Below are positions 42,085-51,044 of a DNA stretch of 64,000 nucleotides, in pieces. Each line of letters opens with the position of its first letter. Within the stretch, counting starts at the first letter, position 1. Source of the stretch: CAMTWZ01 sp041749075 (GTDB taxonomy: Bacteria > Bacteroidota > Rhodothermia > Balneolales > HLUCCA01). The notes below the pieces were generated by a model, which searched no databases, was not told where the DNA came from, and saw nothing but the letters and a program-made list of their open reading frames with translations. The stretch covers positions 62,001 through 126,000 of the forward strand of contig JBGTBY010000025.1 of NCBI GenBank assembly GCA_041749075.1, given 5' to 3'. The position numbers and the translations under genes are program-made.

Positions 42085-42197
42085 ATAACATCTTCAAGGG
42101 ACTTTTGGCCGGCTACGGAGCGTCCAAATTAGGCGGAGGATGCCTGGGAACCGTCGTCGTCTTCGCTCTCATCTGGATGCTATTGAGCAGTTGCTGA
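42081..42197 (+). CDS. Tiny Gly-rich membrane protein
   Basis: A 38-aa protein, MNNIFKGLLAGYGASKLGGG followed by CLGTVVVFALIWMLLSSC. It has one hydrophobic segment and a KLGGG motif, and overlaps the DUF892 stop as ATGA, so translation is coupled. Similar short LAGYGAxKLGGG proteins occur in FCB bacteria as I remember them; the function is unknown. An intrinsic terminator follows at 42216. Confidence 0.7.
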   Translation: MNNIFKGLLAGYGASKLGGGCLGTVVVFALIWMLLSSC

Positions 42198-42215
42198 ATC
42201 ACCACCAATCATCTG

Positions 42216-42255
42216 CGTCAGTCGAGTTCCAATAGGGAGTCGACTGACGTTTTTT
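42216..42255 (+). terminator. Strong intrinsic terminator
   Basis: CGTCAGTCGA (42216-42225) pairs perfectly with TCGACTGACG (42240-42249) around a 14-base loop and is followed by TTTTTT. It ends the stress transcription unit before DUF2383. Confidence 0.88.
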
Positions 42256-42268
42256 AAACGAAATCAAT

Positions 42269-42727
42269 ATGAAACATGAAAAAACCATCGATGTGCTCAA
42301 CTCGCTCATCGTCATCAACAACGACCGAATCGAAGGGTACGAAACCGCATCCAATGAAACGGACGAACAGGATTTGAAAGCCTTGTTTAGCCGCTTCACA
42401 GCCACCAGTCTGACATGCAAGCAAGAGTTGGCTCGGGAAGTTCACACTTTGGGTGGGGACGTGGACAAAGGCACCAAAGTATCCGGAAAATTCTTCCGTG
42501 CTTGGATGGATGTCAAAGCCGCTCTCACCGGCAAGGATCGCGAAGCCATTCTGAACTCCTGCGAATACGGAGAAGATCAAGCCCTCGAGACGTACAACGA
42601 AGCCTTGAAAAACGATCTCGAGCATCTGAGCCGGGATCAGCAAGCCATGATTTCCGCACAGCGCACCGCGCTCCGAGCCGACCATGACCACGTGAAATCC
42701 TTACGCGACGCGATGGCAGACGCATAG
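42269..42727 (+). CDS. DUF2383/PA2169 four-helix-bundle protein
   Basis: The 152-aa protein has the PA2169-type pattern: TIDVLNSLIVINNDRIEGYE, DLKALFSRFTATSLTCKQEL, LGGDVDKGTKVSGKFFRAWM and LETYNEALKN. It resembles ferritin-like bundles but does not clearly keep all metal ligands. It is located between a terminator and the cyanophycin operon. Confidence 0.88.
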   Translation: MKHEKTIDVLNSLIVINNDRIEGYETASNETDEQDLKALFSRFTATSLTCKQELAREVHTLGGDVDKGTKVSGKFFRAWMDVKAALTGKDREAILNSCEYGEDQALETYNEALKNDLEHLSRDQQAMISAQRTALRADHDHVKSLRDAMADA

Positions 42728-42747
42728 ATCTATCGGTTTAACCTAAA

Positions 42748-45381
42748 ATGGACATCCTCTCCATCAACGTCCTTCGTGGACCCAACTACTGGTCTATCTT
42801 CCGGAAGAAACTCATTGTCATGAAATTGGACATCGGGATCTGGGAGAAAAGGCCTACAGATACGATCGACGGGTTTGATGAAGCCTTGCAACGGGTGTTG
42901 CCCTCATTGAAAAGCCACCATTGTTCCGAAGGTATGGAAGGTGGTTTTTTCTTGCGGGTGAAGGATGGGACCTGGCTGGGTCATGTGATCGAGCATGTGG
43001 CTCTTGAATTGCAAACATTGGCTGGAATGGATTGCGGATTCGGACGCACACGTTCCACCAATAAAGAAGGTGTTTACCATGTGGTGTTCGCCTATGAAAC
43101 GGAAAAGGCCGGGATCTATGCCGCAAAGGCTGCCGTTCAATTTGTAGAGAACCTCATCAGCAAGGCAGATCATGATGTGGATCACGACATTCAGGAGTTG
43201 AAACAACTCTATGCCAGCGAAAAATTAGGACCCAGTACGTCGGCCATTGTGAAAGAAGCTGAACGTAGAAACATCCCTTACACCCGGCTGAATACGCAAT
43301 CGTTATTCATGCTGGGTCAGGGATGTCACCAAAAAATCGTCTGCGCATCGGTTGCCTCTACCACGAGCAGCATCGCCCTGGATTTGGCCTGTGATAAGAA
43401 CGCGACCCGCAATCTGTTATCTCAGGCTCATATTCCCGTTCCAGTGGGAACGCTCATCAGCGAGTTGAGCCAGTTGGAGGATGCGGTCAAGCAAGTCGGA
43501 TTTCCTTTGGTCACCAAACCGGTGAATGGCAATCATGGACGAGGCGTGACCTCCCGCATCACAACCATGGAACAGGCCAAAACCGGATTCATGGATGCGC
43601 AAAAAATTTCAAACGGTGTGATTGTCGAACGGTTCATCAATGGGATGGATTATCGCTTCTTGGTGATCCATTTCAAGTTGGTAGCCGTTGCGAAACGAAC
43701 TCCCGCGATGATCATGGGCGATGATGCCTCATCCATTAAAAAACTGATCCATGAAGCGAATAGCGATCCCCGCAGAGGGAATGATCATGAAAATGTGCTG
43801 ACCAAAATACATGTGGATGCGGCCACGGAATCCATCCTGACCGAAAATGGACTTTCATTGGATTCGGTTCTTCCCATCGGTGAAATCCTGCTGCTTAAAG
43901 ACACCGCCAATCTGAGTTCGGGCGGAACCGCACGGGATGTGACGGATCTGGTTCATCCACAGAACACATTCATGGCCGAGCGCATCGCCCGGCTGATGAA
44001 TCTGGACATCTGCGGCATAGATATCATGGCTGAGGATGTGAACATCCCCATCACCGCAACCAATGGGGCTGTGATTGAAGTGAATGCCGGTCCCGGCTTG
44101 AGAATGCATCTATCACCTGCCAAAGGGTTGGCGCGGAATGTGGCAGAACCCTTAATCGACATGCTTTACCCCAAAAATGCTCCTTCGCGTATTCCCATCG
44201 TTGCGGTAACCGGAACCAATGGAAAAACGACGGTCACGCGATTGATCGCCCATATTGCGCAGTCTGCGGGTCGTCACACCGGGTATACAACGACAGATGG
44301 AATCTACATCGATGGACAAACGATATGTCTTGGCGACAGTAGCGGACCAAAAAGCGCGGCTACCGTGCTTCGTGATCCCATTGTTGATTTCGCCGTGCTT
44401 GAAACGGCTCGAGGCGGAATCCTTCGTGCTGGCTTAGGATTTGACCATTGCGACATCAGCGTGGTCACCAACATCAGCGACGATCATTTGGGACTGAGTG
44501 ACATCGATACCATCGAGCAAATGGCGGACGTCAAATCGGTGGTCCCTGAAAGCACATTTAAACATGGCTATGCCATCTTGAATGCGGATGACGATCTCGT
44601 ATATGCCATGAGAGACAAACTGAAATGCAAGATTGCGTTGTTCAGTATGGATGCGGGCAATGAACGCATCAAAACCCATTGCAACGAAGGAGGCTTTGCC
44701 GCAACCATCGAATCGAATCACTTTGTGATCAACAAGGGTGGATGGAAAACCAAAATTGCGGACGTGAACCAAGTGCCCCTCACGTTTTCGGGCAAATGCA
44801 CGTTCATGATAAAGAACATCCTGCCCGCATTATTGGCCGCATCCATCAGTGAGTTTCCTCTGGAGACGATAAAATCCGCGCTCAAAACGTTTATCCCTTC
44901 GCCCGAACTGACACCGGGTCGGATGAATCATTTCCGATTCAACCAATTCGAGCTGATGGTGGATTATGCGCATAATGCCAGTGGCTATGTGCATATAAAA
45001 CACTATCTGGATCAGGTGAGTGCGACTCGGAAAACAGGGGTCATTTCCGCCACCGGCGACCGGCGCGACGAAGACATCCGAAACCTCGGGCGTGTTGCGG
45101 CTCAGATGTTTGATAACATCATCATCAAGCACGACATCGATGGCCGAGGTCGAACCAAGGATGAATTAAGCCGACTTCTCATCGAAGGAATTCGAGAACT
45201 CAATCAAGCGATCCCGGTGCGTGTGATTTCAGATGAAATCGAATCCATTCAGCATGCCATGGATCAGGCGATCACCGGAGAGTTCATGTTTATCTGCGCT
45301 GGGAATATCCCAAACACGCTGGCGTTTGTGAAACAACAAATGGACCGTGAACACACATTCGTCAATCAGAACCAACCATGA
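42748..45381 (+). CDS. cphA: Cyanophycin synthetase
   Basis: CphA polymerises aspartate and arginine into the storage polymer cyanophycin. The 877-aa protein has an N-terminal cap (to about 160), an ATP-grasp module (about 215-485) with FPLVTKPVNGNHGRGVTSRI, and a Mur-ligase-like module with the P-loop VAVTGTNGKTTVTR (about 487-500) and DHLGLSDID. Size and order match known CphA proteins. It heads an operon whose next genes degrade the polymer. Its stop overlaps the cphB start as ATGA. Confidence 0.96.
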   Translation: MDILSINVLRGPNYWSIFRKKLIVMKLDIGIWEKRPTDTIDGFDEALQRVLPSLKSHHCSEGMEGGFFLRVKDGTWLGHVIEHVALELQTLAGMDCGFGRTRSTNKEGVYHVVFAYETEKAGIYAAKAAVQFVENLISKADHDVDHDIQELKQLYASEKLGPSTSAIVKEAERRNIPYTRLNTQSLFMLGQGCHQKIVCASVASTTSSIALDLACDKNATRNLLSQAHIPVPVGTLISELSQLEDAVKQVGFPLVTKPVNGNHGRGVTSRITTMEQAKTGFMDAQKISNGVIVERFINGMDYRFLVIHFKLVAVAKRTPAMIMGDDASSIKKLIHEANSDPRRGNDHENVLTKIHVDAATESILTENGLSLDSVLPIGEILLLKDTANLSSGGTARDVTDLVHPQNTFMAERIARLMNLDICGIDIMAEDVNIPITATNGAVIEVNAGPGLRMHLSPAKGLARNVAEPLIDMLYPKNAPSRIPIVAVTGTNGKTTVTRLIAHIAQSAGRHTGYTTTDGIYIDGQTICLGDSSGPKSAATVLRDPIVDFAVLETARGGILRAGLGFDHCDISVVTNISDDHLGLSDIDTIEQMADVKSVVPESTFKHGYAILNADDDLVYAMRDKLKCKIALFSMDAGNERIKTHCNEGGFAATIESNHFVINKGGWKTKIADVNQVPLTFSGKCTFMIKNILPALLAASISEFPLETIKSALKTFIPSPELTPGRMNHFRFNQFELMVDYAHNASGYVHIKHYLDQVSATRKTGVISATGDRRDEDIRNLGRVAAQMFDNIIIKHDIDGRGRTKDELSRLLIEGIRELNQAIPVRVISDEIESIQHAMDQAITGEFMFICAGNIPNTLAFVKQQMDREHTFVNQNQP

Positions 45382-46235
45382 AACCCAAAGGGACCTTGAT
45401 GATCATCGGTGGTGCGGAAGACAAAGTTGACAGCCAAACGCTCCATATAGAAAAGAAAAACAAGGAGTTCATTCATTTTGAGATTTTGCGTCTGCTGATA
45501 AATGAGAGAAAAAAAATTGAAATCATCACAACCGCATCCCTCTATCAGAAGGATGTGATCAGCAAGTATCAACGCACCTTTAAAAAGATCGGACCCGAGA
45601 ATACAGGATTCCTCCCCATCGAACATCGAAATGAGGCCGGATTACCCAAGTACTTGAAGCGGATCGAAGACGCCGATGTGGTTTTTTTCACAGGTGGCGA
45701 CCAATCCCGATTGACAACCATTTTAGGTGGTACACCACTCATGGAATTGATCTCGAAACGCTACCTCGATGACGAAAACTATGTCGTTGCCGGCACAAGC
45801 GCCGGTGCGATGGTGATGTCGAAAATCATGATTTATGGAGGTGGGAATAATGAAGTCATTTTTAGAAAAGATCTGAAAACCACGACTGGTTTTGGTCTGC
45901 TCGAGCATTGCATCATCGATACTCATTTCATCAAACGCGGACGATTTGGGCGACTCGCACATGCCGTGATGGTGCACCCCGATCATCTAGGCATCGGGCT
46001 TGGTGACGACACCGCCCTTCTTGTGAAAAACGGTGAGGATGCCAAATGCCTGGGTTCTGGCACCGTGGTGATCATCGATAATTCATCCATCGGTCAATCC
46101 AATATCGCGGTTTCAGAAGGGGATGATTGCGGCGTCTTTGTTGAAAATCTGAGCGTCCATTTGTTGGTCAAAGATTGTCATTTCAATCTGAGAACCCGGA
46201 AAATCGCCAATCCGGCCATAGCCCTTCAGGTATGA
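45378..46235 (+). CDS. cphB: Cyanophycinase
   Basis: CphB hydrolyses cyanophycin to beta-Asp-Arg dipeptides. The 285-aa protein has GTLMIIGGAEDK at its N-terminus, FFTGGDQSRLTT and the nucleophile serine in VVAGTSAGAMVMS, characteristic of peptidase family S51. The His/Glu partners appear in THFIKRGRFGRL. There is no signal peptide, so it is the intracellular enzyme. Overlapping ATGA with cphA and with the downstream kinase shows one operon. Confidence 0.95.
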   Translation: MKPKGTLMIIGGAEDKVDSQTLHIEKKNKEFIHFEILRLLINERKKIEIITTASLYQKDVISKYQRTFKKIGPENTGFLPIEHRNEAGLPKYLKRIEDADVVFFTGGDQSRLTTILGGTPLMELISKRYLDDENYVVAGTSAGAMVMSKIMIYGGGNNEVIFRKDLKTTTGFGLLEHCIIDTHFIKRGRFGRLAHAVMVHPDHLGIGLGDDTALLVKNGEDAKCLGSGTVVIIDNSSIGQSNIAVSEGDDCGVFVENLSVHLLVKDCHFNLRTRKIANPAIALQV

Positions 46236-46954
46236 ACCCAATTTCAATCGCTGTTCATGGGGGAGCCGGACCCGATTCCGAATTCATTCAAAAACGTGTC
46301 CGAGACGAAGAAAGAACCCGCATCGCCAGAGAATTGCATGATGAACTGGGGCAAATGCTTTGCCTTCTGAAAATGGACGTCCATAAAGCCACCACGAAAA
46401 CATTCGATGAGTATGGAGAATCAGTCGCTTTGAAGCTGACGGATGAAATCTATGCGATAAATAAACGGATAGATGACATCATTCAATCCTTTCATCGAAT
46501 TTCATCTGACCTGAGGCTCACCGTGCTGAACGATTTCGAACTCACTGAAGCCATTGAAGGGCATGCTCGTGAGATGGTCGATCGGACTGGACTTAAATTT
46601 AGTTTTAAGGCGAATACCACCGCTTTCAATCTATTGGACGATGGACGATCTACTCACGTTTTTAGGATTGTACAGGAATCCCTTACCAATATCATCAAGC
46701 ATTCGAATGCGAAGAAGGTTGTCATATTACTTGACGAACGAGGTGATTTATTGATCCTCAACGTGCACGACAACGGAAAGTGCGTGATGAAAAGTGATCT
46801 TGAAAATGCCAAATCGCTTGGAATTATTGGCATGAGAGAACGATGCTATCATTTAGGTGGTCAACTCACGTTTGAAGTGATTAAAGGAAAAGGGACCACA
46901 GTGATGTTACAGATTCCCAAACCGGTTCATGAACATTTAAAAAAAGTCATATGA
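46232..46954 (+). CDS. Sensorless histidine kinase with iaaA-derived N-terminus
   Basis: The first 19 residues, MNPISIAVHGGAGPDSEFI, are a copy of the start of the downstream iaaA gene. The rest is a kinase core: HisKA_3 with RTRIARELHDELGQMLCLLK, and HATPase with HVFRIVQESLTNIIKHSNAK and SLGIIGMRERCYHLGG, a NarX-like C-terminus. No sensor, signal peptide or membrane helix remains. The gene appears to be the 3' half of a kinase inserted behind a duplicated iaaA start. ATGA overlaps at both ends keep it in the operon, so it is likely to be translated. Confidence 0.85.
   Translation: MNPISIAVHGGAGPDSEFIQKRVRDEERTRIARELHDELGQMLCLLKMDVHKATTKTFDEYGESVALKLTDEIYAINKRIDDIIQSFHRISSDLRLTVLNDFELTEAIEGHAREMVDRTGLKFSFKANTTAFNLLDDGRSTHVFRIVQESLTNIIKHSNAKKVVILLDERGDLLILNVHDNGKCVMKSDLENAKSLGIIGMRERCYHLGGQLTFEVIKGKGTTVMLQIPKPVHEHLKKVI
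46241..46289 (+). repeat. Duplicated 5' end of iaaA
   Basis: ATTTCAATCGCTGTTCATGG through GGACCCGATTCCGAATTCAT matches 46954-47002 with three substitutions in 49 bases. It lies at the start of the inserted kinase and is the second duplicated host-gene end in the window. Confidence 0.85.
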
Positions 46955-47820
46955 TTTCAATCGCTGTCCATGGGGGAGCTGGACCCGATTCCGAATTCAT
47001 CCGATCGAATCAACTGGGTTATACATCCGGTTTGGAAGCGGCCCTGAATGTTGGACATGAGATTCTGAAGCGAGGTGGAACCGCATTGGACGCGGTGGAA
47101 CAAACGGTTCGCGCATTGGAAAACAATCCGCTGTTCAATGCCGGTCGAGGCGCGGCGTTGACCATCAAGGGCGACGTTGAAATGGATGCCTCCATCATGG
47201 ATGGGAGTACCCTTCGCGCAGGAGCCGTTTCCATTGTTCGCAATGTGAAAAATCCCATCACATTGGCACGATCCATCATGGAGAATACGTCGCATGTGTT
47301 CATGTCGGGAGATGGGGCGCGAGAATTCGCAAAAGAACATCAATTGAATCTGGAACCCTACTCCTATTTCATCACGGAGCACCGTGTGGAAGAACATCAT
47401 GGAACCGTGGGCGCCGTGGCCTTAGACCAGGCCGGGAATCTTGCCGCGGCCACATCCACCGGAGGCACATCCAATAGTTTGAGCGGACGGGTTGGCGATA
47501 GTTGCATCATCGGAGCCGGATGTTATGCGAACAATGCGTCCTGCGCGGTATCTGGAACGGGCGAAGGCGAGCTGCTCATCCGGAATGTGATCGCTCACAG
47601 CATCGCATTCTATATGGAATTGACGAAATGCAGTCTGCAAGAGGCCTGCGATCATGTGATCCATGAACGAAACAAAGATGCGGATGGGGATATCGGCGTG
47701 ATCGCGGTCGATGCGAAAGGCAACATCGGACTATGCTTCAACAGCGAACGCATGCATAGGGCTTGGAAACGGGATGGGGATGAGATTTGCGTGTTGATTT
47801 ATAAAGACGACCATGATTGA
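46951..47820 (+). CDS. iaaA: Isoaspartyl dipeptidase / plant-type asparaginase
   Basis: This Ntn hydrolase cleaves beta-aspartyl dipeptides, including the beta-Asp-Arg released by CphB, to free amino acids. The 289-aa precursor has ISIAVHGGAGPDSEFI, RGGTALDAVEQTVRALENN and the autocleavage site EHHGTVGAVALDQAG with nucleophile Thr152, then STGGTSNSLSGRVGDS. Context with cphA and cphB makes the dipeptidase role much more likely than general asparaginase. The ATG overlaps the kinase stop as ATGA, and its own stop overlaps the next gene as TGATG. Confidence 0.93.
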   Translation: MISIAVHGGAGPDSEFIRSNQLGYTSGLEAALNVGHEILKRGGTALDAVEQTVRALENNPLFNAGRGAALTIKGDVEMDASIMDGSTLRAGAVSIVRNVKNPITLARSIMENTSHVFMSGDGAREFAKEHQLNLEPYSYFITEHRVEEHHGTVGAVALDQAGNLAAATSTGGTSNSLSGRVGDSCIIGAGCYANNASCAVSGTGEGELLIRNVIAHSIAFYMELTKCSLQEACDHVIHERNKDADGDIGVIAVDAKGNIGLCFNSERMHRAWKRDGDEICVLIYKDDHD

Positions 47821-48713
47821 TGCGTTTCCAATTTTCACATATCGGATTTCTCTTCAAAACCGCGTTCAAAAAATGGTGGGACAGAGAACCGTTTCGCGAA
47901 AGCGCGATCATCGCCTACTATTCCATTTTTTCGATGCCCGGTCTGCTGGTGATCATCATCACCATCGCCGGATATTTTTTCGGTGCGGATGCGGTCAATA
48001 ACCGACTCGCATCCCAAATATCGTCTACCATGGGACCGGATGCGGCCGAACAGATTCAGACCATCATCAAATCCGCAAGCGAATCAAAAAAGTCGATCTG
48101 GGCTGCCATCATGGGGGTGATCACGATGTTGATCGGGGCGACAGGCGTGTTCATCCAGTTTCAGAAATCATTGAATACGATATGGGAAGTGGTAGCGGAT
48201 GAGTCCAAATCCGGATTCTGGAGTCTCGTTCGGGTCCGCCTGTTTTCGTTCGGACTCATCCTTGCAATCGCCTTTCTGTCATTGATCACGATGGTGGTGA
48301 ATGTGGTCTTGGTTGCCTTTGGTGATTGGCTGACGAGTTATTTTTCAGACTCCATCCTCATCTTCATCCATATCCTCAATTTTTTGGTGTCGAATGCCAT
48401 CATCACTCTTCTATTCGCCCTGATGTTCAAATATTTCGCGGATGCGAAGATCGAATGGAATCATGTGTGGATGGGTTCAATTGTGACCACACTTTTGTTT
48501 TTATTGGGGATATATGGGTTGTCATTCTATTTCGGAACAGCGAACCCGGGGGACGGATATGGTGCGGCAGGATCCATCATCCTGATTCTTCTATGGGTGT
48601 CGTATTCGTCCATGATCGTGTTTTATGGAGCCGAATTCACCCATGCCTATGCGGAATTGCTGGATGGCGACATCCCGGCCGATGAACATGGGGTCAAACA
48701 ACGAAACACGTAA
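47820..48713 (+). CDS. YihY/BrkB-family inner-membrane protein
   Basis: A 297-aa polytopic protein. The family phrases are RESAIIAYYSIFSMPGLLVI near the N-terminus, IQFQKSLNTIWEV, and the late EWNHVWMGSIVTTLLFLLG and YGAAGSIILILLWVSYSSMI with FYGAEFTHAYAE. About six hydrophobic helices are evident. Its function is not established. It is translationally coupled to iaaA, though there is no obvious link to cyanophycin. Confidence 0.92.
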   Translation: MRFQFSHIGFLFKTAFKKWWDREPFRESAIIAYYSIFSMPGLLVIIITIAGYFFGADAVNNRLASQISSTMGPDAAEQIQTIIKSASESKKSIWAAIMGVITMLIGATGVFIQFQKSLNTIWEVVADESKSGFWSLVRVRLFSFGLILAIAFLSLITMVVNVVLVAFGDWLTSYFSDSILIFIHILNFLVSNAIITLLFALMFKYFADAKIEWNHVWMGSIVTTLLFLLGIYGLSFYFGTANPGDGYGAAGSIILILLWVSYSSMIVFYGAEFTHAYAELLDGDIPADEHGVKQRNT

Positions 48714-48859
48714 GTAGCGACGTCAGTTGGCAGAGTTCATGTATATCGTCTCGCTACAGGTTGTCATCGATTTACTGTAAGATTAAAGCAGAGACTATTA
48801 CGATATAGTTAACACATATGGCCTATACTGAATAGATACTATTCAACAACAATACATGT
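48714..48859. other. Intergenic gap after the cyanophycin operon
   Basis: These 146 bases are A/T-rich near the right end and presumably hold the promoter of the following lipoprotein gene. I see no gene or strong hairpin. Confidence 0.4.
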
Positions 48860-49246
48860 ATGAAAAATCTATTCTTTCCTTCGATGCTGATTGCGAGCAC
48901 GTTCGTCTTCATAACCGCCTGCCAACCCAATCAGCCTGTCGACCAAGTGCTGCAAGACGACTCGAAACGTTCTGAAATCATCACTTCCATCACAAGTCAC
49001 CATCCCTATCGCACAGAGATGATCAACGCGATGATGGAACATGACAGCAGCAGAGTGATGATGGGTCAACAAATGATGGGTAAATCTGGAATGATGGGAT
49101 CCATGATGAGTGACTCGACACAAATGATGGGCACGATGGATCACATGATGACTATGGCAGCGCAAGACACGGTTATGTTCAATCACATGATTCAACAGAT
49201 GAAACGCAATCCAGACATGTGGAACAGAATCATGAAATCAAAATAA
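48860..49246 (+). CDS. Met-rich lipoprotein
   Basis: The 128-aa precursor has a lipoprotein signal peptide with lipobox ITACQ. Its C-terminal half is crowded with methionines: RVMMGQQMMGKSGMMGSMM and MMGTMDHMMTMAAQDTVM. Such Met clusters bind Cu(I) or similar ions in copper-resistance proteins, so metal handling in the periplasm or outer membrane is plausible. The family is not named with certainty. It lies just before an SDR gene (four-base gap). Confidence 0.75.
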   Translation: MKNLFFPSMLIASTFVFITACQPNQPVDQVLQDDSKRSEIITSITSHHPYRTEMINAMMEHDSSRVMMGQQMMGKSGMMGSMMSDSTQMMGTMDHMMTMAAQDTVMFNHMIQQMKRNPDMWNRIMKSK

Positions 49247-49250
49247 CATC

Positions 49251-50009
49251 ATGAAACGACTTCAAGACAAAGCCGCCGTCATCACGGGCGGCGCAGGCAG
49301 CATCGGCAAAACCACCGCAAAGCTCTTTTTGGAACACGGGGCGAAGGTTCTGCTGGTCGACCGCGACGAAGCAGCCTTGAAAACCGCCGTTCAGGAACTG
49401 GGTGGCGAACGGGTGCACTACTGTGTGGCCGACGTCACCAAATCCGCCGATGTGAAACGCTACGCGGATGAAGCCGCTCGCTTATTCGGTAGGGTGGATG
49501 TGTTCTTCAACAACGCCGGAATCGAAGGCGTGGTGATGCCCGTCACCGAGTATCCAGAAGACGTCTTCGACAAGGTGATGGCGGTGAATGTGAAAGGCGT
49601 GTGGCTCGGAAATAAATTCATGGTTCCCATCCTCAGGGATGGAAGCAGCGTGATCATGAGCTCCTCGGTCGCCGGACTCGGAGGCACGCCTGGCGTGAGC
49701 GCCTACGTGGTGAGCAAGCATGCCGTGATCGGAGTGATGAAAAACCTGACCCTTGAATTGGCTCCACGGAAGATCCGTGTGAACACCATCAACCCGGCTC
49801 CGGTGGATAACCGGATGATGCGGTCGTTGGAAGACGGATTCGCACCCGACAAAGGGGAAGAGGCCAAAAAAAACTTTGAGCAAACCATTCCGCTCGGACG
49901 ATATGCCAAACCGCAGGAAATCGCCAATTTGGTCCTTTTCCTGGCCAGTGACGACAGCCAATACATCACCGGCACTACGCAAATCATCGATGGTGGAATG
50001 ACGGCGTAA
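49251..50009 (+). CDS. Short-chain dehydrogenase/reductase
   Basis: A 252-aa classical SDR: cofactor motif ITGGAGSIGKTTAKLF, NNAG as FNNAGIEGVVMP, catalytic Ser in SSVIMSSSVAGLGG, and YxxxK as SAYVVSKHAVIG, with the usual C-terminal ITGTTQIIDGGMT. The substrate is unknown. Its last bases (GGAATGACGGCGTA) are repeated upstream of the hydrolase at about 55807, one of several duplicated gene ends in this region. Confidence 0.93.
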   Translation: MKRLQDKAAVITGGAGSIGKTTAKLFLEHGAKVLLVDRDEAALKTAVQELGGERVHYCVADVTKSADVKRYADEAARLFGRVDVFFNNAGIEGVVMPVTEYPEDVFDKVMAVNVKGVWLGNKFMVPILRDGSSVIMSSSVAGLGGTPGVSAYVVSKHAVIGVMKNLTLELAPRKIRVNTINPAPVDNRMMRSLEDGFAPDKGEEAKKNFEQTIPLGRYAKPQEIANLVLFLASDDSQYITGTTQIIDGGMTA

Positions 50010-50024
50010 GATGTGCTTACGAAC

Positions 50025-50717
50025 ATGGACAACGACTTGGACAACCATTACATCCATCGTAGCAACTGGCTGAGAGCCGCCGTTCTGGGTGCGAATGATG
50101 GAATCATCTCCATATCCAGTCTGGCCATCGGAGTGGCCGCGGCAAGTACGATGCGGGATCCGATCGTGCTGGCGACCGTTGCCGGACTCGTGGCCGGAGC
50201 TTTATCCATGGCGGCGGGCGAATATGTGTCGGTCAGTTCGCAAACCGATACGGAGAACGCGGACATCGATCGCGAACGGCAGGAACTCACCGACATGCCC
50301 GAAGAGGAGTTGAACATGCTGACCTTGCTCTTTGAGAGACGAGGCCTTACGAAAGAAACCGCGAAGCTGGTCGCCATCGAATTGACCGCAAAGGATGCTT
50401 TGGCCGCCCACATCACGGAAGAATTGGGGATCAACGAGCTGAGTCAGGCAAATCCGATCCAAGCCGCCATCGCATCGGGTGCGTCATTCACAGTTGGTGG
50501 CGCGCTGCCCCTATTGGTCATCCTTTTTTCTCCGCTGATGGGTATGGAAGTTTGGTTGTATGCCTTCACAATCTTCTTCCTTATGATTTTAGGAGCGATA
50601 TCCGCAAAAACAGGAGGTTCCAATATGATGAAGGCTGTACTGAGAATCACCATATGGGGAACCATCGCCATGGGATTATCCGCATTGGTTGGGTATGGTT
50701 TCGGCGTGAGTGTGTAA
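50025..50717 (+). CDS. VIT1/CCC1 family metal transporter
   Basis: A polytopic membrane protein of the vacuolar iron transporter family: WLRAAVLGANDGIISISSLA in helix 1, GALSMAAGEYVSVSSQTDTE (the metal-binding region), then an acidic cytosolic helix and three C-terminal helices with GGALPLLVILFSPLMGM. It moves Fe2+ or Mn2+ across the membrane. ATG 50025 is preferred to the GTG at 50013. A degenerate copy of its 3' third lies at 53373-53498. Confidence 0.93.
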   Translation: MDNDLDNHYIHRSNWLRAAVLGANDGIISISSLAIGVAAASTMRDPIVLATVAGLVAGALSMAAGEYVSVSSQTDTENADIDRERQELTDMPEEELNMLTLLFERRGLTKETAKLVAIELTAKDALAAHITEELGINELSQANPIQAAIASGASFTVGGALPLLVILFSPLMGMEVWLYAFTIFFLMILGAISAKTGGSNMMKAVLRITIWGTIAMGLSALVGYGFGVSV

Positions 50718-50735
50718 CCTCAAATAATTGACAAC

Positions 50736-51035
50736 ATGACCATCAAAGACATCAAACAAGATTTAAAAACGTCCACCAACCCGGTGGCGAAATCCATCCA
50801 TCACGGCAACGGATATAAAGTGCTCATGATGGGGTTCAATAAAGGAATGATTTTGACGGAGCATGAAGCTCATAGTCCATCCAAATTGACCGTCTTGGAA
50901 GGATCGGTGCTGTACAAAGAGGAGCATCGGATTGTGAAATTGATGCAGTACGATGAAGTCGACATCCCCATCGACATCACTCACTCTGTGGAAGCCCTTG
51001 AACATAGTCTGTGCATGTTGACACAGGGGGAGTGA
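50736..51035 (+). CDS. Cupin-like small protein
   Basis: A 99-aa protein with a beta-rich core: KVLMMGFNKGMILTEHEAHS, LTVLEGSVLYKEEHRIVKL and QYDEVDIPIDITHSVEALEH. The order of G-x-x-L-x-x-H and later D-I-x-I-x-x-x-H resembles a single cupin domain, although the classic double-His motif is reduced. It lies between the VIT-type transporter and P-type ATPase genes. A fragment of it (LYxxxHRIVKxMxYDE) is seen again at 53561-53596. Confidence 0.75.
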   Translation: MTIKDIKQDLKTSTNPVAKSIHHGNGYKVLMMGFNKGMILTEHEAHSPSKLTVLEGSVLYKEEHRIVKLMQYDEVDIPIDITHSVEALEHSLCMLTQGE

Positions 51036-51044
51036 TGACATTCG

